A stretch of 7,122 nt of DNA from the NCBI GenBank assembly GCA_002494215.1, contig DLBF01000056.1, positions 1 to 7,122 of the forward strand, written 5' to 3'. A program made the translations under genes and the position numbers. This stretch comes from Prevotellaceae bacterium UBA7028 (GTDB lineage: Bacteria > Bacteroidota > Bacteroidia > Bacteroidales > Bacteroidaceae). The notes beneath the pieces were generated by a model that saw only the letters and a list, made by a program, of their open reading frames with translations, ran no database searches and had not been told where the DNA came from. Positions 1 through 5,482 of the stretch are shown piece after piece (within the stretch, counting starts at the first letter, position 1; each line of letters starts with the position of its first letter).

Positions 1-1029
1 AAGTGGAACCGCCGCATAGAGCCGTTGCGTTACCGCGAGGCACAGGCAAGGTTTCTCTCCGATACGGAAGAGGTGGCGATGAAAGCCGTAGAGAAGTTCT
101 TTAGTCTGCTGATGGCAGGTGAGCAGGTACGCATAGCCGAACAAAACGTGCAGACAGCCGAGAAGCTTTATGAGGTGGCGCAGGCCAAGCGACGCATGGG
201 TAGCATCAGCGAGAACGATGTGCTGCAGATGAAACTGGATCTGCTGAATGCCCGTAGCGATCTTACCAACAGCGAGAGCAACCGTCAGGCCTACCAGTTT
301 GCCTTACAGTCCTTCCTGGATGTGGATGAGGAAATAGAACTCATTTCTCCTGATTCGGTTCCCTCTCTCTCAGCAAGGGCGGGAGGTGAAACTGGCCGCA
401 TTTCTTATGAAGAGGTACTTGACCACGCCCTCGCGAACAATGCCTTTGCCACCACCATGCGGCGGTGTCAGTTGGAGGCTGACTACAGCGTGGCTGCCGC
501 CAAGGCCAACCGCCAGAGTATCACCCTGAATGCCCAACTCGGGTACACTGGTGTAGGAGACAAATTAGGCGGTGCCTATCGCGACCTGCTGAGCAATCAG
601 GTGGTAAGCGTAGGATTCATCATTCCTATTCTGGACTGGGGCAAACGGAAGGGAAGGCTCAAGATGGCGGAGAGTAACCGTGAGATTGTGCAGGGCCAAC
701 TGCGACAGCAGGCACAGGAGTTCAGGCAGAGCCTATTTGTGTTGACGGAGCAGTTCAACAATCAGGCGGAGCAACTGCGTATTGCCAGTCAGGCGGATAC
801 CATCGCGCAGCGTCGCTACTACACGAACGTAGAGACCTTCAAGATAGGAACCATCAGTACGCTGGAGCTCTCGAATGCGCAAACAGCCAAGGATCAGGCA
901 CGTCTGGGGCGCATTAACCAACTCTACTATTACTGGCGCTACTACTATCAGCTGCGCAGCATAGCGCTCTGGGACTTTGAGAAGAACTGTGACCTGAGCG
1001 AGGACGTGGAACGTCTCATTGAACGTTAG
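1..1029 (+). CDS. TolC-family outer membrane efflux protein, 3' part (5' end outside window)
   Basis: The frame is open from base 1 and ends at TAG 1027-1029, giving 342 visible residues. An internal TTG at 25 is not the start, because codons 1-8 (KWNRRIEP) continue the conserved TolC-like sequence. The family forms trimeric outer membrane channels with a periplasmic alpha-helical tunnel that accept substrate from an adaptor and inner membrane pump. Visible signs are two long amphipathic helical stretches, about codons 10-105 (EKLYEVAQAKRRMGSISEND) and 213-300 (FNNQAEQLRIASQADTIAQR), each followed by a G(S/T)IS segment near the helix turn. Between them are strand-like segments including VSVGFIIPILDWGKRKGRLK, and the C-terminus has a YYYWRYYYQLR segment. 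The signal peptide and first residues lie upstream. The adaptor follows after an 86-nt spacer, which fits one efflux operon. Codons 121-132 look like a decayed GC-rich repeat insert. Substrate is unknown. Confidence 0.92.
   Translation, partial: KWNRRIEPLRYREAQARFLSDTEEVAMKAVEKFFSLLMAGEQVRIAEQNVQTAEKLYEVAQAKRRMGSISENDVLQMKLDLLNARSDLTNSESNRQAYQFALQSFLDVDEEIELISPDSVPSLSARAGGETGRISYEEVLDHALANNAFATTMRRCQLEADYSVAAAKANRQSITLNAQLGYTGVGDKLGGAYRDLLSNQVVSVGFIIPILDWGKRKGRLKMAESNREIVQGQLRQQAQEFRQSLFVLTEQFNNQAEQLRIASQADTIAQRRYYTNVETFKIGTISTLELSNAQTAKDQARLGRINQLYYYWRYYYQLRSIALWDFEKNCDLSEDVERLIER
361..396 (+). repeat. Degenerate GC-rich element copy inside the TolC gene
   Basis: This stretch encodes PSLSARAGGETG in the loop between the two halves of the TolC protein. 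It resembles the clearer copy at 6746-6786: both begin with ccctc-type pyrimidines and end in gaggtgaaactgg or gaggtgaggctgg. It is read in the same phase (P-S-L versus T-P-L-A). TolC homologues usually pass directly from a PDSIP-like segment to a YEEVL-like segment, so about 10-12 residues look additional. The assignment is tentative because the hairpin has decayed. Confidence 0.45.
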
Positions 1030-1107
1030 TTTACTGTTTACCGTTTACCGTTTAAACTTCAAACTTGAAACTTGAAACCGGGTCGAAGACCCTCTGAAAC
1101 TTGAAAC
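1029..1107. repeat. Heptamer tandem repeats with an embedded hairpin in the TolC-adaptor spacer
   Basis: Almost all of this spacer is period-7 repeat. Gtttact/gtttacc units run 1029-1053, and aaacttc/aaacttg units run 1054-1078. A perfect 5-bp stem with a gaa loop follows (gggtc 1080-1084, gaccc 1088-1092). The 12-mer gaaacttgaaac occurs on both sides, at 1067-1078 and 1096-1107. No TAnnTTTG promoter was found, so the adaptor is probably co-transcribed with TolC. The hairpin has no following U-run and is a poor terminator. Confidence 0.7.
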
Positions 1108-1115
1108 TTAAATAT

Positions 1116-2414
1116 ATGAAAGATGATAATCAAACTATGGACCGCGCTATTCCTGTTAGCGTGCAGCGGAAACGCAAGATGAAGAAAGCTGGCATGTGGA
1201 TTGGTGGCTTTGTGGTTGTAATGTGCATAGCTGCATGGGTAGGAACACAGATGATAACAACGTTGGACAAGAAGACAATCATCATCTCGGATGTGGACCG
1301 TGGTACCATAGATGTGAGTGTAACGGCGTCTGGTGTCATTGTACCAGCCTTTGAGGAGGTCATTGTTTCGCCCATCAACTCTAAGATTCTGGAGGTCTAT
1401 GCCCACAGCGGCGACAGCGTGGATGAGGGAACGCCCCTACTCCGACTGGACCTGCAATCGGCGGAGATGGACTATGCGCAGGCGCTGGACGAGCGAGAGA
1501 TTAAGCGCCAGCAGATGACACAGCTGAAGGCTAACATCGAGACACAGCTCTCTGACCGCCAGATGCAGTTAGAGGTGGAGGAGATGAAGGTATCGCAGTT
1601 GGAGGCTCGGCTGCGCAACGAGCTGTATCTGGATAGCCTTGGCTCAGGTACCCGCGATAAGGTGCGGCAGGCAGAGACCGACCTGCGCACAGCACAGCTA
1701 GAGCTCTCGCAACACCGTCAGCAGTATCAGAACGAGAAGAAGGTGAAGCAGGCGGAAATGCGTATGCAACAGCTGCAGAATGGTATCTTCGAGAAGGGAC
1801 TCTCTGAGAAGCGACGCACGCTGGACGACGCCAAGATTCTATCGCCACGCCGCGCCACGCTCACCTACATCTGCTCGGAAATAGGAAGCACCGTAAGCGC
1901 AGGACAGAAGATAGCTGTGGTGAGTGACCTGAGTCATTTTAAGGCGCAGTGCGAAATCTCGGACAGCCACAGCGAGCGTGTACGTGTGGGTGGAGAGGTT
2001 ATCATAAAGATTGGCAAGGAACGGCTGACGGGTTCTATCAGTACGGTTACGCCCCTCAGCCAGAGTGGTGCCATCACCTTCACTGCCGTGCCCGACGATA
2101 TGAGTCATCCTCGTCTGCGCTCAGGCCGCCCAGCTGAGATCTTTGTCATCACCAGCATAAAGGACGATGTGCTACGCATCAAGAACGGAAGCTTCTACAG
2201 CGGACCGGGAGAGTACACATTGTTTGTAATTCAAAATTCAAAATTCAAAATTCAAAATGAGAAGGGAAGTGCCGTACTTGTACCACGGAATGTTAAGCTG
2301 GGTGAATGCAACTACGACTACATCGAGGTCATTGAGGGACTGGAGGAAGGTGAACAGGTGGTGGTCAGCGACATGAGTAAATACAAAGGGAAAGAGAAGA
2401 TTAAGGTGAAGTAA
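1116..2414 (+). CDS. Periplasmic adaptor (membrane fusion protein), HlyD/RND-MFP family, of an ABC efflux pump
   Basis: A 432-residue protein that should link the inner membrane permeases to the TolC channel. Residues 18-24 are basic (RKRKMKK), followed by one membrane anchor at about 25-44. A first lipoyl half-motif lies near 83-110 (VSPINSKILEVYAHSGDSVD). A long Q/E/K/R-rich coiled-coil hairpin spans about 113-245. The second lipoyl half is near 246-275 (ILSPRRATLTYICSEIGSTV), then a beta-barrel and a C-terminal membrane-proximal domain with IEVIEGLEEGEQVVVSDM. ATG 1116 was chosen as the first ATG after the spacer, with A-rich upstream sequence. ATG 1137 is a reasonable alternative, and an in-frame TTG at 1101 lies in repeat sequence. 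Oddly, residues 371-381 (VIQNSKFKIQN) are encoded by a tandem heptamer repeat. Substrate cannot be read from the sequence. Confidence 0.93.
   Translation: MKDDNQTMDRAIPVSVQRKRKMKKAGMWIGGFVVVMCIAAWVGTQMITTLDKKTIIISDVDRGTIDVSVTASGVIVPAFEEVIVSPINSKILEVYAHSGDSVDEGTPLLRLDLQSAEMDYAQALDEREIKRQQMTQLKANIETQLSDRQMQLEVEEMKVSQLEARLRNELYLDSLGSGTRDKVRQAETDLRTAQLELSQHRQQYQNEKKVKQAEMRMQQLQNGIFEKGLSEKRRTLDDAKILSPRRATLTYICSEIGSTVSAGQKIAVVSDLSHFKAQCEISDSHSERVRVGGEVIIKIGKERLTGSISTVTPLSQSGAITFTAVPDDMSHPRLRSGRPAEIFVITSIKDDVLRIKNGSFYSGPGEYTLFVIQNSKFKIQNEKGSAVLVPRNVKLGECNYDYIEVIEGLEEGEQVVVSDMSKYKGKEKIKVK
2228..2258 (+). repeat. Tandem heptamer (aattcaa)x4.4 inside the adaptor coding sequence
   Basis: Four exact copies of aattcaa run 2228-2255, plus aat. 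Because 7 is not a multiple of 3, each copy is read in a different frame, giving the residues VIQNSKFKIQN. The same heptamer type fills the spacer at 5252-5283. Adding one unit would put TGA 2258-2260 in frame. Losing one unit would keep the ORF open out of frame to TGA 2374-2376. Both outcomes were derived by reading the shifted frames. Confidence 0.9.
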
Positions 2415-2422
2415 AATAAAAT

Positions 2423-2486
2423 AAAAAGCCTCTCCCCCTAACCCCCTCTCCAAGTGGCGAGGGGAACGCCTACGGCAAAAGGGGCT
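2423..2486 (-). repeat. GC-rich hairpin element, reverse-oriented copy after the adaptor stop codon
   Basis: The element starts eight bases after the adaptor TAA, with aaaaagcc (2423-2430), a C-rich run and a gtggcgagggg segment, and closes with ggggct (2481-2486). Its reverse complement resembles the forward copy at 2533-2569, which ends in ggcttttt, the exact complement of the first eight bases. It fills most of the 88-nt gap between the adaptor and the first permease. It has no convincing terminator U-run, so read-through into the permease is expected. Confidence 0.75.
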
Positions 2487-2502
2487 CATTACCACAAAAA
2501 AT

Positions 2503-3867
2503 ATGTCAATGAATTTTATCTCAAAACTTATCACTCCCTCCTTGGGGGGGAGCTGGAGGGGGGCTTTTTCACTGATTCGCTCTGATAAGCTCTACTCCGC
2601 GATGTACATCTGCGGCACGGCTCTGGCCATTGCCTTTACGATGCTCATTGCCGAGGTGTATTATGTGAAGACTGCCAACATAGCGCCAGAAGTGAACCGC
2701 AGCAAAACGTACTATCTATCGAGATTTGACAACAGAAATTGGAAAGAGGATTCAAACGATTCTGTTCCTGTGGTGGTCGAGATCACCCAAGAGATGTTCC
2801 GCAACATGTTCCTGAAAATGAAAACGCCAGAGTGCGTGATGGCAGAATTCCCGAGATGGGGATTAGGCGATTTCTACATTAAACTGGCAGATGGAAAACA
2901 CGACCGCTCTGTAGTAATCGAGTTGACAGAACCCAACTATTTCCGTTTCTTCCAATTCCACTTTACGGAAGGAGCACCCTTCACGCAGGACGACTTCGAC
3001 AACGAACGACGTATAGTAGTCATCACAGAGGAAATCCGCGAACAGCTCTTCGGCAAAGGAGAGAAAGGCGTAGGGAAAACCGTCCGTGTGGAAAACCGCG
3101 ATTACCGTATCTGTGGTGTGGTGGAAACACCCAGCGTGTTAACAGAAAAATGCTGTGCCGACATCTGGTTCCCCTACTCTGCCGACAGCCTGCTCATAGA
3201 CCGAGGCAAAAACTATCACACGCAGGGGTTGGAGCTTTCCTTCTGTGTTGCCTCCGACAAGTTTAATGCCTTCAAGCAAGAGATGCGGGAGGTGGAAGCA
3301 CGTTATAATGCGGTGCACAAGGAGACCAACTTGGATATGCTACAGGGTCTTGATTCCTATTATAATGGTGTATGGAACAACATAAGCGGGGTGTTCAATA
3401 AATATTCCCACGAGAAGAGCTGGTACTGGTACATGGTGGTTGCCATCTTCATGCTACTCTTCGTACCAGCCCTTAACCTGAGCGGTATGGTAGTTAGTCG
3501 TATGGAGCGCCGTCTGCCCGAGATGGCTATCCGCAAGGCGTTCGGAGCCAAACGGCGTACACTGCTCGGGCAAGTCATCATGGAAAATCTGACGCTAACA
3601 ATCATTGGCGGTTTCATTGGTTTGTTTCTGGCATGGTTAGCCCTGTATGCTTGGCGCAGTTGGGTTTTCTACATGTTTTTCTCACCAATTCAAGGTTATG
3701 ATTTCTATGGCCGAGTTCCCATCATTGAGGGGGAAATGCTTTTCGCCCCCGCCATATTCCTCATCTGCCTGCTAATCTGCTGCGTACTGAACATACTGGC
3801 AGCCGCATTACCCGCATGGCTCAGCCTAAGAAAACCGATTGTAGAATCAATGATGGAGAAGAAATAA
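2503..3867 (+). CDS. ABC transporter permease, FtsX/MacB-like, first of a pair
   Basis: A 454-residue inner membrane protein. TM1 is at about 31-50 (YSAMYICGTALAIAFTMLIA), followed by a large periplasmic region of about 255 residues (MacB-type). TM2 is near 310-330 with the PALNLSGMVVSRM motif, then a cytoplasmic loop RLPEMAIRKAFGAKRRTLL that in this family contacts the ATPase. TM3 is at about 365-387 and TM4 at about 415-437, ending AWLSLRKPIVESMMEKK. Such permeases work as dimers with a separate or fused ATPase, and drive an adaptor/TolC pump mechanically. No ATPase domain is fused here. ATG 2503 is the first start; ATG 2509 is equally possible and gives MNFISK, like the next gene's MNKLSK. 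Residues 11-22 (TPSLGGSWRGAF) derive from a GC-rich repeat placed just before the conserved SLIRSDKLYSA segment. The native N-terminus may thus have been replaced or extended. Confidence 0.92.
   Translation: MSMNFISKLITPSLGGSWRGAFSLIRSDKLYSAMYICGTALAIAFTMLIAEVYYVKTANIAPEVNRSKTYYLSRFDNRNWKEDSNDSVPVVVEITQEMFRNMFLKMKTPECVMAEFPRWGLGDFYIKLADGKHDRSVVIELTEPNYFRFFQFHFTEGAPFTQDDFDNERRIVVITEEIREQLFGKGEKGVGKTVRVENRDYRICGVVETPSVLTEKCCADIWFPYSADSLLIDRGKNYHTQGLELSFCVASDKFNAFKQEMREVEARYNAVHKETNLDMLQGLDSYYNGVWNNISGVFNKYSHEKSWYWYMVVAIFMLLFVPALNLSGMVVSRMERRLPEMAIRKAFGAKRRTLLGQVIMENLTLTIIGGFIGLFLAWLALYAWRSWVFYMFFSPIQGYDFYGRVPIIEGEMLFAPAIFLICLLICCVLNILAAALPAWLSLRKPIVESMMEKK
2533..2569 (+). repeat. GC-rich element, forward copy in frame at the permease 1 N-terminus
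   Basis: The copy runs from actccctcc through a seven-G run to ggggggcttttt and encodes TPSLGGSWRGAF. The ends ctccc (2534-2538) and gggag (2547-2551) form an imperfect stem. Orientation and phase match the copies at 3966-4003 and 6746-6786. Together with the reverse copy at 2423-2486 it brackets the start codon at 2503. Confidence 0.8.
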
Positions 3868-3905
3868 AAAAAGCCTCCTCCCAGCCTCCCCCAAAAGGGG
3901 AGGAG
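3868..3905 (-). repeat. GC-rich hairpin element, reverse-oriented copy after the permease 1 stop codon
   Basis: It begins immediately after TAA 3865-3867 with A-rich sequence and agcctcctccc. A 7-bp perfect stem follows, cctcccc 3885-3891 with ggggagg 3897-3903 around a caaaa loop. The reverse complement aligns with the forward copy at 3966-4003, both carrying the aggct terminus. It lies in the 65-nt gap between the permeases. No U-run follows the stem, so it is not an evident terminator. Confidence 0.8.
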
Positions 3906-3932
3906 TTCATACTCTTTGAAAACATTATAATT

Positions 3933-5225
3933 ATGAATAAATTATCAAAATACACTTCAATTCATTCCCCCCTCCCTTGGGGAGGGGCCGGGGGTAGGCT
4001 TTGGCTTTCCTTGGAACTTATCCTCGTCACCATCGTCTGTTGGTGGGTGTTAGACCCTGTATTGGAAAAGATGTACATCAACAACCAGCCCTTTGGTTAT
4101 GACATCGACCGCATGGTTCGGATGGAGGTGGCAAGCACCCTTAACCGATCGGAAAGGTTAGAAAGAGAAGATGAGATATCCACCGAGGAAGAAATGCTAC
4201 TCAGGAAGGTGCAAGATTTGGACGATGTGGAAGTAGCCTTCCGCTCTGTGTACTCTGCCCCAGGCTTTGATTCGTATTTAGCATGTTGTCAGATAGGAGA
4301 CAGCGCATGGCTTCGATTTCCGATCATCTATTTCCAAAGCGAATCCCCGATATTCAAGGCGTATGGTATCCAGTCGCTGACGCCCGAGGTGCCAATCAAT
4401 GAATTAACAAATGACTGCGAGGAAAACAAGTCAGTTATCCTATCGCGCACCTTAGCAATGGCAGCTTTCGGCACAACCAATGTGGCAGGACGTACGATTA
4501 AATTGTATTTTGTGGCGGAAAACGAATGGATAGAATACCGCATCCGTGCCGTGGTTGAGGATGCGAAACAATATTGGAGGGACAGAGACCATACCTGCTG
4601 CTACATCTGTTCTAAGTGGAAAAATACAATGAACAACCTGCCCATTGTTGTCCGTCTGCGTGATGATATTAGCGTAGAGCTGTTCCGCGAGAAATGCGAA
4701 CATGAGCTACAACAAAGCCTTACAACGGAGCATTGTTACATTCGCAAGATAGAATCCGCACGCGAGAAGGCTGAAAGCAAGTATGGACAATTTGATGGTC
4801 CTCAGGTGCACAGGAACATGCTCACCGCTGCTTTCTTCGCCATCAACCTGTCTCTCGGCGTTCTTGGCACCTTAATAATGTACACGCGGCAGCGCCGTGA
4901 AGAAGCTGGCGTGCGCCGTGCCTTTGGAGCCACCAAGTGGAGTGTATTCTGGGGTTTCATCCGTGAGGCATGGGTGCTCACAACAGTCAGCGTCTTCATA
5001 GGCTGCATCATCTACTTCCAGTACCTGATTTCAGGAGATTTCTACGAGAAAGGAATGTATGACAATCCTATTGTTCACTATTGGTTCGACAGCATAGAGA
5101 CCCACTTCCCCATCGTCTCCCTCTGCGTGTACCTATTTATATTATGTACCGTCCTCATAGGTACGGCTATACCGGCCTGGCGCATCTGCCGGAGCGAGAT
5201 TACGGAGTCATTGAGGGAAGAATAG
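3933..5225 (+). CDS. ABC transporter permease, FtsX/MacB-like, second of a pair
   Basis: A 430-residue inner membrane protein with the same plan as its upstream neighbour but clearly diverged. TM1 is at about 24-41 (WLSLELILVTIVCWWVLDPV), followed by a periplasmic region of about 250 residues. TM2 is near 297-317 (AAFFAINLSLGVLGTLIMY), with the cytoplasmic motif RQRREEAGVRRAFGATKWSVF after it. TM3 is at about 347-366 and TM4 at about 393-413, ending IPAWRICRSEITESLREE. It probably forms a heterodimer with the first permease. ATG 3933 was chosen because AT-rich sequence (aacattataatt) precedes it. The frame is open further upstream to an ATG at 3816, but that part lies inside permease 1 and a repeat. 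Residues 12-23 (SPLPWGGAGGRL) are encoded by a GC-rich repeat directly before TM1, as in permease 1. Confidence 0.9.
   Translation: MNKLSKYTSIHSPLPWGGAGGRLWLSLELILVTIVCWWVLDPVLEKMYINNQPFGYDIDRMVRMEVASTLNRSERLEREDEISTEEEMLLRKVQDLDDVEVAFRSVYSAPGFDSYLACCQIGDSAWLRFPIIYFQSESPIFKAYGIQSLTPEVPINELTNDCEENKSVILSRTLAMAAFGTTNVAGRTIKLYFVAENEWIEYRIRAVVEDAKQYWRDRDHTCCYICSKWKNTMNNLPIVVRLRDDISVELFREKCEHELQQSLTTEHCYIRKIESAREKAESKYGQFDGPQVHRNMLTAAFFAINLSLGVLGTLIMYTRQRREEAGVRRAFGATKWSVFWGFIREAWVLTTVSVFIGCIIYFQYLISGDFYEKGMYDNPIVHYWFDSIETHFPIVSLCVYLFILCTVLIGTAIPAWRICRSEITESLREE
3966..4003 (+). repeat. GC-rich element, forward copy in frame at the permease 2 N-terminus
   Basis: The best-preserved hairpin in the window: cccctccc 3969-3976 pairs perfectly with gggagggg 3980-3987 around a ttg loop, followed by ccgggggtaggct. 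It encodes SPLPWGGAGGRL in the gene. With the reverse copy at 3868-3905 it encloses the start codon at 3933. Confidence 0.88.
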
Positions 5226-5251
5226 GAACTTCGGTCCGCAGGACGAAGTTC
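5226..5251 (+). terminator. Stem-loop directly after the permease 2 stop, possible operon end
   Basis: gaacttcg (5226-5233) pairs perfectly with cgaagttc (5244-5251). One bulged g and a further tcc/gga pairing follow, around a gca loop. It sits directly after TAG 5223-5225, as expected for a transcript end, but an AT-rich heptamer repeat follows rather than a U-run. It may instead be an RNA-stabilising stem. Part of its right arm can pair with 5395-5414. Confidence 0.4.
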
Positions 5252-5414
5252 AATTCAAAATTATTAAATTCAAAATTCAAAACAGACTAAGGCCTAGTGT
5301 CTGAGTTTATATGGGCATGGATTATTCTTTGTTTTTCTTTTCGCAGTTTTGGTTTTCGTGCCTTTCGATGTTAAAAAAATAATTTTGAATTTTGAATTTT
5401 GAATTGAACTTCGT
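5243..5414. repeat. Intergenic element with perfect 20-bp inverted arms made of heptamers
   Basis: acgaagttcaattcaaaatt (5243-5262) is the exact inverse complement of 5395-5414. Next to the left arm, further aattcaa units run to 5283. Next to the right arm are aattttg units at 5381-5387, 5388-5394 and 5395-5401. The interior (5284-5380) is T-rich and has no convincing ORF. The right arm overlaps the regulator's promoter. Confidence 0.85.
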
Positions 5415-5421
5415 ATCTTTG
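5391..5421 (+). promoter_or_regulatory. Bacteroidetes-type promoter for the response regulator
   Basis: TATCTTTG at 5414-5421 matches the -7 consensus TAnnTTTG exactly. TTTG at 5391-5394 lies 19 bp upstream, as expected for the -33 box of the Bacteroidetes primary sigma factor. Transcription should start a few bases after 5421, leaving a leader of about 55 nt before ATG 5483. The -33 box is supplied by the aattttg heptamer array, which also offers TTTG at 5384-5387 and 5398-5401 with non-optimal spacing. Confidence 0.75.
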
Positions 5422-5435
5422 CTCTGAAAAATATA

Positions 5436-5477
5436 CAATTTTCAATTTTGAATTTATAAATTTTGAATTTTGAATTT
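5436..5477 (+). repeat. AT-rich heptamer repeats in the regulator's 5' leader
   Basis: Two caatttt units (5436-5442, 5443-5449) and two gaatttt-type units (5465-5477) flank a perfect 12-bp palindrome aatttataaatt (5451-5462). The sequence ends in aaaac before ATG 5483, an A-rich context typical of Bacteroidetes starts that lack a Shine-Dalgarno. The leader could fold weakly; no riboswitch was recognised. Confidence 0.7.
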
Positions 5478-5482
5478 AAAAC

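Noticed and set aside
1059..1848. Minus-strand and alternate-frame ORFs opposite the adaptor gene
   Set aside because: They overlap a well-supported adaptor frame and show no family resemblance or start context.
3885..3903. Rho-independent terminator between the two permeases
   Set aside because: The stem is strong but followed by no U-run, and the next gene starts 30 bases later. It fits the repeat family better.
3816..3932. Upstream in-frame extension of permease 2 to an ATG at 3816
   Set aside because: It overlaps the conserved C-terminus of permease 1 in another frame and runs through a GC-rich repeat. The peptide does not resemble a permease N-terminus, and ATG 3933 has a good AT-rich upstream context.
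5081..5290. 69-residue plus-strand ORF running from permease 2 into the spacer
   Set aside because: It is out of frame with conserved permease sequence, and its tail is just translated heptamer repeat.
5302..5330. Second promoter at tattctttg in the spacer
   Set aside because: The gap between TA and TTTG is three rather than two, and no TTTG lies at the right distance upstream.
5226..5482. Sigma54 -24/-12 promoter controlled by the regulator
   Set aside because: No TGGC-N8-TGC-like pair was found. The spacer has a good TAnnTTTG promoter instead.
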